From Planctomycetota bacterium (GTDB lineage Bacteria; Planctomycetota; Phycisphaerae; UBA1845; Fen-1342): a DNA stretch of 32,454 nt. The DNA lies in assembly GCA_018814045.1 (NCBI GenBank), contig JAHJAR010000198.1, positions 1 to 32,454 of the forward strand, read 5' to 3'. Positions within the stretch are counted from its first letter, which is position 1. Each line of letters begins with the position of its first letter. A program made the position numbers and the translations under genes. The notes beneath the pieces were generated by a model that was not told the origin of the DNA, made no database searches, and saw nothing but the letters and a program-made list of their open reading frames with translations. Positions 9,765-18,492 of the stretch are shown piece after piece.

Positions 9765-10658
9765 CTACCCGGCCGGCCGGCTGTCGACCATCTCGCGGAT
9801 AGCGCTGATGTGCTCCGGTGTGGTGCCACAGCAGCCGCCGATGATCGACACTCCGGCCGCGACCATCTCCCGCGCCTTCTCGGCCATGAACTCGGGTGTT
9901 TCGCGGTAAACAGTCTGGCCGTCTTTCGTCTCGGGCAACCCGGCGTTCGATTGAATGAGCAGCGGCTGTGAGCTGTGGGCCCGAAACTCCCGTGCGACCG
10001 CGACCATGTTCGCGCTGCCGTTGCCGCAGTTCGAGCCAACGATGTCGGCCCCGGCCGCCTCGATCCCCTGGGCGGCTTGGGCGATGCTGACGCCCATGAT
10101 CGTGAAGAAACCGCGCGGCGTGCGGTCGAAAGTCATCGTGGCCATGACGGGCGTGGCGCGCGAGACGTCCTTGGCCGCTTTGATCGCCAGCACGGCCTCC
10201 TCCAGCGCGACCATCGTCTCGACGCAGATCAGGTCAACGCCGGCACCAATCAAGGCCTCCATCTGCACGTGGAAGCTGTCGTAGAGCTGTGCGGGCTCGG
10301 CGTCGCCGTAGGGTTTCAGGATTCGGCCGCTTGGGCCGCAGGAACCGGAGACATAGGTGTGCCTTCCCACGGCGGCGCGCACGGCCTGGACGGCGGTGCG
10401 GTTAATCTCGTCCGCTTGTTCGGCCAGCCCGTAGAGCGCCAGCTTGGCCGGGGAGGCGCCGAAGGTGTTGGTCTGGATGATCTCGGCTCCCGCGGCGAGG
10501 TAGGCCCGCGCGATATCCTCGAGCACTTGTTGGTTCGAGAGGTTCGCCGCCTCGGGGCACTTGCCCACGTCGAGCCCGCTTTGCATCAGCATGGTTCCCA
10601 TGGCGCCGTCGGCGACCAGGACCTCTCCCGCCCGCAGGCGCTCCAGAAGTTGTTTCAT
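9765..10658 (-). CDS. Homocysteine S-methyltransferase (BHMT/MetH Hcy-domain type)
   Basis: A 297-aa zinc-dependent thiol methyltransferase with the same fold as the homocysteine half of MetH and BHMT. Landmarks: DGAMGTMLM (17-25), TNTFGAS (63-69), SGSCGPSGRIL (104-114) and the three zinc cysteines C211 (GSNCGNG), C276 and C277 (GGCCGTTPEH). It contains only the Hcy domain; the folate, cobalamin and activation domains of MetH are absent. The ATG lies one base after the stop of the corrinoid-protein gene (TGAaATG), so the two are translationally coupled. Inference: it accepts the methyl group from the adjacent corrinoid protein to make methionine. Alternatives are a free-standing BHMT-like enzyme or one using another thiol, such as coenzyme M-type acceptors. 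Confidence 0.85.
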   Translation of the reverse strand: MKQLLERLRAGEVLVADGAMGTMLMQSGLDVGKCPEAANLSNQQVLEDIARAYLAAGAEIIQTNTFGASPAKLALYGLAEQADEINRTAVQAVRAAVGRHTYVSGSCGPSGRILKPYGDAEPAQLYDSFHVQMEALIGAGVDLICVETMVALEEAVLAIKAAKDVSRATPVMATMTFDRTPRGFFTIMGVSIAQAAQGIEAAGADIVGSNCGNGSANMVAVAREFRAHSSQPLLIQSNAGLPETKDGQTVYRETPEFMAEKAREMVAAGVSIIGGCCGTTPEHISAIREMVDSRPAG

Positions 10659-10659
10659 T

Positions 10660-11298
10660 TCACTGCCCGCACACGAGTTCCTTGACACGGTCCACGGCGT
10701 TGGCCGCATCATAGCCGTACGCATCCGCGCCGATCTCACGCGCATATTCGGCCGAGACGGGAGCGCCGCCCACGAGCGTCTTGATTTTCCCGGCCAAGCC
10801 CTTTTCCCGGACCAGATCGACTACCCGTTTCATGACCGGCATGGTGGTTGTCAGCAATGCGGACATGCCGATGGCCGGGGCATTCTGCGCCTGGGCCGTT
10901 TCGACGAACCGCTGCGGCGCGACGTCGGCGCCAAGGTCGATCACCTCGAACCCCGCCCCGCGCAGCATGATCCCCACGAGGTTCTTGCCGATGTCGTGCA
11001 GGTCTCCTTGCACCGAACCGAGGACGATCTTGCCCAGTGGTTGCACGCCCTCCTTCAGCAGCAGCGGCTTCAGGCAGTCCATCCCGGCGTACATCGCCCG
11101 GGCGGCCAGCAGCACATCGGGCAGGAAAATCTCGTGAGCCTTGAAGCGCGCCCCGACGTCCGCCATGCCCGCGATCAGCCCCGTGTCCAGAATCTGTTTG
11201 GGTGGCAGCCCTTGTTCGACTGCCTGCTGGGCTAGTTCGGCCACGCGCTCGTCATCGCCGCGCGACAGGTGGGCCGCGATCTCAGCCAGGACATCCAT
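10660..11298 (-). CDS. Corrinoid (B12-binding) methyl-carrier protein, MtaC/MttC type
   Basis: A 212-aa protein with the two-domain architecture of methyltransferase cognate corrinoid proteins: an N-terminal four-helix cap (about 1-85; AHEIFLPDVLLAARAM at 54-69) and a Rossmann-like B12 domain (about 88-210). The cobalamin signature D-x-H-x-x-G is GDLHDIGKN (D99, H101, G104), with SALLTTTM and GGAPVS further on. H101 should be the lower axial cobalt ligand. It shuttles a methyl group between the upstream MttB-like enzyme (29 nt away) and the downstream homocysteine methyltransferase (1 nt away). AGGAG 7 nt before the ATG supports the start. No reductive activator (RamA/RACo type) is encoded in the window, although Co(I) oxidation would require one. 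Confidence 0.92.
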   Translation of the reverse strand: MDVLAEIAAHLSRGDDERVAELAQQAVEQGLPPKQILDTGLIAGMADVGARFKAHEIFLPDVLLAARAMYAGMDCLKPLLLKEGVQPLGKIVLGSVQGDLHDIGKNLVGIMLRGAGFEVIDLGADVAPQRFVETAQAQNAPAIGMSALLTTTMPVMKRVVDLVREKGLAGKIKTLVGGAPVSAEYAREIGADAYGYDAANAVDRVKELVCGQ

Positions 11299-11327
11299 GG
11301 CTACGCTCCTTATGGGTGAAATGGCCG

Positions 11328-12794
11328 TTAGTACGGCGCAGCGGTCAGGGGGAGTTTGTCCATGTTGTAGCGGCGGGCCTCAGCCTCCATCAGCCTGGTC
11401 AGCTCGACCGACACCGCGCCGGGCAGTTGTGGTGGTTGATAGGACGCAACCAGCCGTTCAACTTCGTCGTGCGCCCGCGTCAGCAGCGAGCGGCCGCCTT
11501 CCTCCTGCCATCGGGAGCGGTTGGCCCGGTCGATAACCGGTCCGGGGAAGTAGTGCTCCTGCCGCAGATGGCGCCGGGTGTGCTTGGCGATCAGCAGGTG
11601 CTGCTCTGACAGAAGTTCCTCGAAGTGCGGCAGAGCGGGGAAATCCTCGCGCGGCGTGATCCCGCGCGCGGCGCGCAGCGCCATCCCACAGATCTCGTTG
11701 TCCACGACGAGCTTCTCCAGGCTGAGGCAGCTCTCGAAGTCGAGCATGCCGGGGCCGGACACGTTGTTGATCCCGGCCAGTGTCGCCAGCGTGGCCCCCA
11801 TGGACGTTTCGAGCCCGGCCTGCGCATCGAGCTGCTTGGCGTCGCTGAGACCGATGTACGCCTGCGTCGGCAATCCCAGGTACTTGCCGATCTCGTTGTA
11901 CGCGCAGTCCACCATCATCGTCTCGATCGCCCCCATCGGGGTGGTCTCGTAACGCACGTCAAACGCGGCCGGCGAGCCGCCGTATAAAACCGGTGTGCCC
12001 GGATTCGTGAGCTGGCTGATGACGACGCCGCTGAGCGTTTCGGCGGTATGCTGCACGAGTGTGCCCACCAGCGTGACCGGGGCCACGAAGCCCGAGAGGG
12101 GCATCGAGATGTACTCCACGGGTATCGAGTGGCGGGCGCAATCCACGAGGTTCTGACTGGTGACGTCGCTCCACTTGAGCGGGGCGGTTGGGCAGCAGGA
12201 GAAGATTGTCAGGGGTTTGGCGCGCAGCGCTTCCGCCGAGCCGCGCACGGCCAGTTGCAGGTCGCGCATGATGTTGAAAGCGTCGATCGTGAAGGCGCCC
12301 GTGACAACCGGCTTGGCACAGAACAGCAGACTCAGGTAGAGCCGGTAGCTGTCGGATATCCTCTCGGGCACGTCGCTCGGAATCAGGGCCGTGCTCTGCG
12401 AGGCCATGTGATCCAACTGGCTGACCACCTTCACGTAGTCAACATAATCCTGCGTGAAGGGCTTGCGGGACCGCTGCGTGGCGTGGTCCAGCACCAGGAT
12501 CGCCGCCGAGCCGGGCGTGAAATAGACGTTGTATTCCGACAGGTCGTGGGTCTCATGCCCGAACGCGTCGTACAGCTTGAACGAGGCGGGGGCGGCGGCC
12601 AGGGCCTGGTCGATCAACTGGTCGGTGAGAAACGCGCGCTGGGTTCCCGGGTCGACGCGGGCCCCGTGCTCCGCCAGCATCGCCAGGATGCCGCCGTTGT
12701 GGATCTCCAGGCCGAGTTCGCGGACGATCGTCCGCGCCTCGGTGATGATCTGCTCGATCAATCCGCTGTCCAGGAACTTCACGACCGGCCGCAT
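11328..12794 (-). CDS. MttB-like corrinoid methyltransferase (non-pyrrolysine, COG5598 type)
   Basis: A 488-aa member of the trimethylamine methyltransferase superfamily. The open frame has no internal amber codon, so it is the pyrrolysine-free type. Characterised homologues (for example MtgB) demethylate quaternary amines such as glycine betaine and methylate a corrinoid protein. Seen: GLEIHNGGILAMLAEHGARVD near the N-terminus, a TIM-barrel-like body with VYFTPGSAAILVLD, LYGGSPAAFDVR and GAIETMMVDCAY, and a C-terminal region with the MttB-like LRQEHYFP. ATG 12794 was chosen because GGGAG lies 8 nt upstream; the frame stays open further upstream but that part has no family character. First gene of a three-gene operon with the corrinoid and Hcy-methyltransferase genes. 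The methylated substrate cannot be told from sequence. Confidence 0.88.
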   Translation of the reverse strand: MRPVVKFLDSGLIEQIITEARTIVRELGLEIHNGGILAMLAEHGARVDPGTQRAFLTDQLIDQALAAAPASFKLYDAFGHETHDLSEYNVYFTPGSAAILVLDHATQRSRKPFTQDYVDYVKVVSQLDHMASQSTALIPSDVPERISDSYRLYLSLLFCAKPVVTGAFTIDAFNIMRDLQLAVRGSAEALRAKPLTIFSCCPTAPLKWSDVTSQNLVDCARHSIPVEYISMPLSGFVAPVTLVGTLVQHTAETLSGVVISQLTNPGTPVLYGGSPAAFDVRYETTPMGAIETMMVDCAYNEIGKYLGLPTQAYIGLSDAKQLDAQAGLETSMGATLATLAGINNVSGPGMLDFESCLSLEKLVVDNEICGMALRAARGITPREDFPALPHFEELLSEQHLLIAKHTRRHLRQEHYFPGPVIDRANRSRWQEEGGRSLLTRAHDEVERLVASYQPPQLPGAVSVELTRLMEAEARRYNMDKLPLTAAPY

Positions 12795-13000
12795 GGCGAG
12801 GCTCCCTCGACTTCCAGGAAAGACGCCCGGTCGGTCCCGATGACCGGACATGGCTGCGTGATGATAGCAGAAGGGCGCCGCCCGCTCCACGCCGTGGACC
12901 CGCGCGCTGGTGGTCGGAGCGTCGCATGTATGGACGCGCGTCGATCGGCAGTTCGAAACGCTGGCGCCGGCCCGGGCACTGCGGTCGGATTGAGCCGGCG

Positions 13001-14539
13001 TCAACGGATCTCGTTCACCGGCTTGGGCAGATCGTCTGTTATCTTCTGCTGCTTGATTTCGCCCTCGGACGCACTGAACAGCACCATTTCGTCGTTGATC
13101 TGCGCCTGAAGGTGAACCGGCCGCCGCCAGAGCTTGTGCAGGTTCTTGAGGCATTCGGCGGCGTAGCGGAGATCCAGATCGAGTCCGATGTGCCGATGGG
13201 CCAGGTAGAGTTCGCCGCGGTTGGCGTAGTTGCCATCCACCACGTAAATGTAGGGTTGCCCGTGGTTGGTCAGCATGAACAGCAGTTGCTGCTTGATCTT
13301 GCGAAAGTCGCGATCGACCACGACCATCCGGCCCGTGGCCGGGTCATAGCGGTAGTGGTACAGCCGCTGCCGGTCGACGAACTCGGGCGTGAGATGCTCG
13401 TCGATGAAGGTGACGTCGTTATGCACGCGGCGAACCTCGAAGATCTTCTCCCGGCCCTGCTTCAAGCCGGTGTCCCAGTGCCGCCGCCGCTCGATGGATT
13501 CACACTCGTCGTATTCCTTGCCGAAGCGGCCCTTGTTCCAGCGGTCTTCGATATCGCGAAACAGCTCGACGCCGACCTTGTAGGGGTTCAGACGTCCCGG
13601 CCCGCTGGCCAGCGTACCGGAGTGGTGCTCGCAATAGGTGATCAACTCGTCGTCACGCAAGTGGTGGCGCGTCATCGTGCGCGAGTGCCAGTACGTAGCC
13701 CAGCCCTCGTTCATGATCTTGGTTTGCGCTTGGGGGGCGAAGTAGTAGGCTTCGTTGCGCACGATGTCCAGCAGATCGGACTGCCAGTCATCGAGCGGGG
13801 CGTGTTGCAGCAGAAACAGCAGCACATCGCGCGCCGGCTGGGCGGGGAAAGCGTGGCGGCGGCTCTCCGCCTCTTTCAGATCGCGGTCGCGCTCGGCCGC
13901 CAACTGCGCGGGTGGATTGATGTAGCGGTCCATGTAGGGCTTGGCCGGGAAGCGGATCACCTGATGTTCGGCCCGCTCGCGGATGCTGCCCTTCTGGTCG
14001 CGCGTCCGGGGTACCGGGTCCTGCCGCTTCATGAACGCTCCGTGCGGATCGATCAGATTCTCGAGCGTCAGACAAACGTCGAGGAACTGCTCGACCGGCT
14101 CGGCCCCCTCCCGCTCGATGTGCCGGAAAACGCGCGTGGCGTGGTTGGCCATGCCGTCCATCATCTTGCGGCTGGTGTGGGTAAACCAGATGTTATTCTT
14201 GAAGAAGTCGCAGTGGCCGAACACATGCGCCATGACGGTCTTCTGGTCAACCAGGGCGTTGTCGGTCAGCAGGTAGGCGTAGCAGGGGTCGTTGTTGATG
14301 ACCATCTCGTAGATTTTGCCCAGCCCGTACGTGTGCTGCTTGCGGAGACGCTCGTACTCCATCCCGAATCGCCAGTGCGGATAGCGCTGCGGAAAGCCGC
14401 CATACGCCGCCACCTGGTTCATCTCATCGAAGTCGAGCAGCTCGAAGATGGTCTCGAAGAAGTCGAGCCCCTCGTCGCGCGCCCGTTCCTCGATGATCCG
14501 GCGCCATTCCCTCAGCTCATCCGGCAACGTCCGCAGCAT
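13001..14539 (-). CDS. SpoVR family protein
   Basis: A 512-aa member of the SpoVR/YcgB family, matching the usual length. Recognisable stretches: LDFFETIFELLDFDEMN, YGGFPQRYPHWRFGMEYE, AHVFGHCDFFKNN, the His/Glu-rich IMNEGWATYWHSRTM, and the C-terminal LYLAHRHIGLDLDL. The family is known from Bacillus spore cortex formation and from non-sporulating bacteria, where it is usually found with a DUF444 protein and the PrkA serine kinase; neither partner is here. The start is very well supported by TGGAGG 5 nt before ATG 14539. Monocistronic on the minus strand, divergent from the DUF2723 gene. The biochemical function is not established. Confidence 0.93.
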   Translation of the reverse strand: MLRTLPDELREWRRIIEERARDEGLDFFETIFELLDFDEMNQVAAYGGFPQRYPHWRFGMEYERLRKQHTYGLGKIYEMVINNDPCYAYLLTDNALVDQKTVMAHVFGHCDFFKNNIWFTHTSRKMMDGMANHATRVFRHIEREGAEPVEQFLDVCLTLENLIDPHGAFMKRQDPVPRTRDQKGSIRERAEHQVIRFPAKPYMDRYINPPAQLAAERDRDLKEAESRRHAFPAQPARDVLLFLLQHAPLDDWQSDLLDIVRNEAYYFAPQAQTKIMNEGWATYWHSRTMTRHHLRDDELITYCEHHSGTLASGPGRLNPYKVGVELFRDIEDRWNKGRFGKEYDECESIERRRHWDTGLKQGREKIFEVRRVHNDVTFIDEHLTPEFVDRQRLYHYRYDPATGRMVVVDRDFRKIKQQLLFMLTNHGQPYIYVVDGNYANRGELYLAHRHIGLDLDLRYAAECLKNLHKLWRRPVHLQAQINDEMVLFSASEGEIKQQKITDDLPKPVNEIR

Positions 14540-14782
14540 GGTCACCTCCAAGGCCGGCATCATTCTATCGTCGAAAGCCGTTTCTGGCTTGGGCGCCACG
14601 CCGGCGAGCGGCCCCGCGCTGCGAGCAGTTGCGCCGGGCCGATTTACGCCGCCAGCGGCGGAGGGTAGATTCCGCACCTGGGTTGGTGTCGCCGGTCGTA
14701 TCGGTCGTCCGGATGCCTGCGGCGACCCGGCGAGACGTGTTGGGCACGCTGGCCACCATTCTCCAGCGACGAGGATCAGCGC

Positions 14783-16384
14783 ATGCCAACAGGCGAACGA
14801 ACGACCCCGCATTCCCCGGCGTTCAGCCTGACCCGCCGCCGACATGCGAGCCCATTCGCCCTGGGGGCGGTTTGGACGCTGGCGACGCTGCTGCTCTACG
14901 CCGCGACCGGCGCTCCGGGCGTGCAATGGCAGGACAGCGGCATCCACCAGTACCGCATCGTCTCCGGCGTCTTGGAGAACCCCTACGGGCTGGCGCTCTC
15001 GCACCCGCTGCACTACTGGCTGGGCCGTGCCGCCCTGCACTTCCCATTCGGCAGCGCTCCTCAGCGCCTGAATCTCCTATCGGCCGTCGCCGGAGCCGTA
15101 ACCGTCGGATTGGTCGCGGGCGTCGTGGCCGCGCTGACGCGGCGCCGCGCGGCGGCCTGTTTGGCGGCTGTCGCGCTGGCGCTGGCACATAGCTTCTGGC
15201 AGATGTCTGCCGTCACCGAGACGTACACGCTCGCGGCCGCGCTGCTGGCGCTGGAGTGGTGTCTGTTGCTGGCGTACGTTCGCACGCGGGCGCCCTTGCT
15301 GCTGGTAGCCGTCTTCGCGGTCAACGGGTTGCACGTGGCCGACCATCTCCTGGGACTGCTGACGCTGGTGACCTACGTTGGCCTGGCCATCGAGCGCGTC
15401 GCGCGCGGCAAGCTGGCGCCCCGCTGGCTGCTGGTGGCCGTTCTCGCCTGGCTCGTGACCACGACACCCTACACGACGCTCATCTGGAGCCACTATCGCC
15501 ACACCGGAGAGCTGGGGGCGACGCTTTCCTCCGCGTTGTTCGGCGGACAGGGCGGGAGCGGTGGCTACGCGGGCGACGTGTTCAATCTGAAGCTGTCGTG
15601 GGGCAAGCTGTGCCTGGCGACGCTGACACTGGGCTATAGCTTTCCATCGCTGGCGCTGCCGATTGCCCTGGGGGGGCTGCTGCGGCCCGCACGGGGGCGC
15701 GTGCGGATCTTCCGCCGCGTGCTGATTGCACAGACCATCATCATCGTCGGTTTTGTATTCCGCTACTCGATCGTGGACCTGTATACGTTCTTCGTGCCGG
15801 TTTGCGTGGTGGTGGCGCTGTGGTTCGGGGTGGGCGTGGACCGCCTGCTGGGCAAGCCCGGACGTCAGCCGGCGCGGGGCTGGGTGGGTGTAGTTCTGGT
15901 GGCCAGTGCCCTGCTACCGCTGGTGGTGTACTGGTATTTCCCGACCGCCGCTCGCACGCGTGGCTGGCTGCACTCCACCATGCGTGACATAGCCTTTCGT
16001 GACGAGTACGCGTTCTTCTTCCGCCCCTGGAAGCACGGCGACCATTCCGGCGAGGAGATGGCTGACGCCGTACTGCGGGAAGCAGGCGCCGACGGAGTGT
16101 TCATCAGCGACGGCACGATTGCCTACACGGTGGCCACCCGCTTCCTGACGCTCGTCGATCCGCCCGCGACGCAGGTTTATTGCCGCCGGCGGTGTCTGAC
16201 AGACCCGGCGCGGCCGCCGCTGACCACGGATGAGCTGCGCGACTATCTGCGTTCCGGGCGCGTCGTGCTGACGACGCCGTGGAAGTGGATCGAGAAGCGT
16301 TGGGGGCCGGACTTTGTCATCGACCAGGCGGATCCATTCTGGTGTTTGGGCTTGCCGCCGTCGGCCGGCGCCCCGGTTCCCTAG
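14783..16384 (+). CDS. DUF2723 (TMEM260-type) multi-spanning membrane protein
   Basis: A 533-aa integral membrane protein with about ten hydrophobic helices (first about 25-43). The motif WQDSG (49-53) followed by NPYGLALSHPLHYWLG (66-81) is the signature of the DUF2723/TMEM260 family. Members resemble GT-C O-mannosyltransferases, with an acidic residue (here D51) in the first extramembrane loop. The soluble C-terminal part (about 400-533) probably faces the periplasm. Expected role: transfer of a lipid-linked sugar to protein or glycan, an inference from fold similarity. GAGG 8 nt upstream supports ATG 14783. It stands alone, divergent from spoVR, with 156 bp to the next gene. Confidence 0.82.
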   Translation: MPTGERTTPHSPAFSLTRRRHASPFALGAVWTLATLLLYAATGAPGVQWQDSGIHQYRIVSGVLENPYGLALSHPLHYWLGRAALHFPFGSAPQRLNLLSAVAGAVTVGLVAGVVAALTRRRAAACLAAVALALAHSFWQMSAVTETYTLAAALLALEWCLLLAYVRTRAPLLLVAVFAVNGLHVADHLLGLLTLVTYVGLAIERVARGKLAPRWLLVAVLAWLVTTTPYTTLIWSHYRHTGELGATLSSALFGGQGGSGGYAGDVFNLKLSWGKLCLATLTLGYSFPSLALPIALGGLLRPARGRVRIFRRVLIAQTIIIVGFVFRYSIVDLYTFFVPVCVVVALWFGVGVDRLLGKPGRQPARGWVGVVLVASALLPLVVYWYFPTAARTRGWLHSTMRDIAFRDEYAFFFRPWKHGDHSGEEMADAVLREAGADGVFISDGTIAYTVATRFLTLVDPPATQVYCRRRCLTDPARPPLTTDELRDYLRSGRVVLTTPWKWIEKRWGPDFVIDQADPFWCLGLPPSAGAPVP

Positions 16385-16430
16385 AACCTGCCCCAGAACT
16401 GCTCAGCGGCAGGCAGCAGAACCTGGGTGT

Positions 16431-16451
16431 GCGCGCAAGCGCGCGGTCTTT
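16431..16451 (+). terminator. Possible weak terminator hairpin after the DUF2723 gene
   Basis: GCGCGC-AA-GCGCGC (16431-16444) followed by GGTCTTT lies 47 nt after the DUF2723 stop. The loop is very short and the T-run minimal, so only a tentative terminator call is possible. Confidence 0.22.
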
Positions 16452-16540
16452 GCGCAACCGCTCCCTGACGGTCGCAGCTCGGATGGAGCTCCTGGCAGTC
16501 CCTTGACCGCGTCGGAGCACCGCCGGTACGCTCGCCCTTG

Positions 16541-17341
16541 ATGAGCACGTTTCGGCTACACCGCGCGTTTCTTTTCTCGATGATTGGCTCGCTGGCGCTA
16601 GCGGCGGCGGTGGGCGTCTTCGCGCTCCTGATCGATCCGGACTTCAGCAGCACCACCGCTCGTATTCTCGGCACGACGCTGACCGTCACGCTCTTCAGCC
16701 TCACCGCACTGGGATGCGCCGTGGCCTGGGAACGGGATCACTGGCGCCGCGTGGCGGGCGTGGGTTTTGTCATTTCGGCGTTGTCGTTCATTGTCTTTCT
16801 GCCTGGTATTTGGCTGGACATGCCGCGTGATTGGGAGGAGCCCGTGTACAAAGCCATGGGGCACGGGGCCACTTGGTCGGTCTATTTGGCGCTGGTTTGC
16901 CTGCTGGCGCTGGCCCGATTGAAGCAGCGCTGGCGATGGACGCGCTACGCCACACAGATCAGCGCGACGCTGTTGGGCCTGTTGATCAGCGGCCTGATTG
17001 TGTTCGAGCCGAACGACGATGAGTGGGCGCGGGCCCTCGGCGTATTGGCCATTCTCACCGGCTGCGGGACGATTTGTGTGCCGATTCTGCACAAGCTCAG
17101 CGCGATGCCACCTGGCGAACAACTGGCGACCACGGCACTGATTCTGGGCATCACCTGCCCCCGCTGTGAGCAGACGCAGGAAGTGCCCGCCGGCCGTTCC
17201 CGCTGCGGCAAATGCGGGCTGCGCTTCAACATCCAGATCGAAGAAGAGGCGTGCAGCGGGTGTGGGTACCCCCTGTACAAACTCACATCTGACCGCTGCC
17301 CCGAGTGTGGCACGCCCATCACCGCCAAGGCCAAACACTGA
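16541..17341 (+). CDS. Six-TM membrane protein with two C-terminal zinc ribbons
   Basis: A 266-aa protein of unknown function. Six hydrophobic segments (about 9-31, 43-64, 72-93, 110-127, 138-155, 163-183) are followed by a soluble tail carrying two four-cysteine zinc-ribbon units: C206-x2-C209...C222-x2-C225 and C238-x2-C241...C253-x2-C256. The second (CGYPLYKL...CPECGTPI) resembles the short zinc ribbon found at the termini of many planctomycete membrane proteins. ATG 16541 is preferred over the adjacent TTG 16538; the ribosome binding site is weak. Convergent with etfA. No enzymatic motif was seen; a sensor or scaffold role is speculative. Confidence 0.72.
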   Translation: MSTFRLHRAFLFSMIGSLALAAAVGVFALLIDPDFSSTTARILGTTLTVTLFSLTALGCAVAWERDHWRRVAGVGFVISALSFIVFLPGIWLDMPRDWEEPVYKAMGHGATWSVYLALVCLLALARLKQRWRWTRYATQISATLLGLLISGLIVFEPNDDEWARALGVLAILTGCGTICVPILHKLSAMPPGEQLATTALILGITCPRCEQTQEVPAGRSRCGKCGLRFNIQIEEEACSGCGYPLYKLTSDRCPECGTPITAKAKH

Positions 17342-17383
17342 GCTGCGTGCCAGCCGTAATCGCGCGGCGCCGCGCAAAACCGT

Positions 17384-17417
17384 GGGCCGGAGGCGTCTCG
17401 CAACGGGCTCCCGGCCC
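17384..17417. terminator. Possible bidirectional hairpin between convergent genes
   Basis: GGGCCGG (17384-17390) pairs with CCGGCCC (17411-17417) around a 20-nt loop, between the convergent stops at 17341 and 17457. A separate perfect 14-bp palindrome lies at 17362-17375, followed by AAAA. Neither has a proper T-run, so terminator function is only suggested by position. Confidence 0.28.
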
Positions 17418-17456
17418 CAGGGTCCCCCGAGCGCCTCGTGAGCAAGCGCGCCGGCG

Positions 17457-18437
17457 CTAGCGCTCCAGCTTCTTGACCTCCTCGGTCAGCAACGGAACGA
17501 TCTTGAACAGGTCGGCGACGATGCCATAGTCAGCCACCTTGAACAGCGGCGCCTCTGGGTCGGTGTTAATGGCCACGATGACCTTGCTGCCGCGCATGCC
17601 CGCCAGGTGCTGGATCGCTCCGCTGATGCCGCAGGCGATGTAGAGCACGGGGGTGACGGTCTTGCCGGTCAGCCCGACCTGTCGGCTGTGGGGCTGGTAG
17701 CCCGCATCACAGGCGGCGCGCGACGCGCCCACGGCCGCATCCAGGAGCTTGGCCAGGTCGAAGATGATCTTGAAATTCTCCTCGTTCTTCAGGGCCCGTC
17801 CGCCGGCGACGATGATGTCGGCTTCGGTAACGTCCTTGACCTCCCCACTGGTCTTCATGATTTCCTTGACGGTGATGCGTTCGTCGCCGGGTGTGGCCTC
17901 GAAGGGCACGGCTTCGCGCGCGCCTCCGCCACCACCACTGGCAGCCGGGAAGGTGTTGGGCCGCACAGAGGCGATCGCCGGCTTGCCCTCCGGGAACGTG
18001 ACGTGGCACGAGGCCTTGCCGCCGTAGATCGGGCGAAACGCGTCGAGCGTACCGTCCACCATGTCCAGAGCGACGACGTCGGTGGCCAGCCCGCCCTTGA
18101 CCCGCGCGGCGATGCGCGGGGCCAGATCGCGTCCCATGAACGTGGCTGGCAGCAGGACCACGCACGGATCCACCCTCTGCAACACGGCCGCCAGGGCCGT
18201 GCGGTAGCGCGTCGCGGAGTACATGGCCAACGCGGGGTCGCTGACGGTGACGATGCGGTCGACGCCGGCCGCGTCGATCGCGCCCGTCGCGCCGTCGATG
18301 GCATCGCCGACCACACAGGCCACGACCTGGCCGCCGGTCTTTTCGGCCAGCATTCGGGCGGCAGTCACGATCTGCATGGCCGCCGGGTGGAGGTTGTCGT
18401 TTCTCTGTTCGGCGAAAATGAGTATGTCGTTCGTCAT
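17457..18437 (-). CDS. etfA: Electron transfer flavoprotein alpha subunit (FixB/EtfA)
   Basis: A 326-aa FAD-binding subunit of the soluble ETF heterodimer, which carries electrons from flavin dehydrogenases to a quinone reductase or, in some lineages, takes part in electron bifurcation. The N-terminal domain (1-190) starts ILIFAEQR. The C-terminal FAD domain shows the family pattern [48 protein letters not shown] and [23 protein letters not shown]. Downstream of etfB by 55 nt in the usual B-A order. A Gly/Ala-rich linker ([11 protein letters not shown]) joins the two halves. No ETF-quinone oxidoreductase or acyl-CoA/amine dehydrogenase lies nearby, so the electron donor is not revealed. Confidence 0.95.
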   Translation of the reverse strand: MTNDILIFAEQRNDNLHPAAMQIVTAARMLAEKTGGQVVACVVGDAIDGATGAIDAAGVDRIVTVSDPALAMYSATRYRTALAAVLQRVDPCVVLLPATFMGRDLAPRIAARVKGGLATDVVALDMVDGTLDAFRPIYGGKASCHVTFPEGKPAIASVRPNTFPAASGGGGGAREAVPFEATPGDERITVKEIMKTSGEVKDVTEADIIVAGGRALKNEENFKIIFDLAKLLDAAVGASRAACDAGYQPHSRQVGLTGKTVTPVLYIACGISGAIQHLAGMRGSKVIVAINTDPEAPLFKVADYGIVADLFKIVPLLTEEVKKLER

Positions 18438-18492
18438 GGTCGAGCGTCCAAACGTATTAGTTCCTGAGAATCCCCGAGCACTCCAGCGTCAA

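Noticed and set aside
8318..10039. 573-aa minus-strand open frame
   Set aside because: Antisense to the NtrC-type regulator and to part of the Hcy-methyltransferase region; composition is typical of a high-GC shadow frame and no domain is present.
11328..12794. Pyrrolysine-type MttB
   Set aside because: No in-frame amber codon in the 488-codon gene; a complete non-Pyl homologue.
12795..13000. Cobalamin riboswitch upstream of the corrinoid operon
   Set aside because: The conserved 3' box and core seen at 29766-29941 are absent on the minus strand here.
12048..13109. 353-aa plus-strand open frame
   Set aside because: Antisense to the MttB-like gene; no recognisable domain or ribosome binding site.
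12926..14668. 580-aa plus-strand open frame
   Set aside because: Antisense to spoVR, whose family match and ribosome binding site are unambiguous.
17607..18467. 286-aa plus-strand open frame
   Set aside because: Antisense to etfA; no family features.
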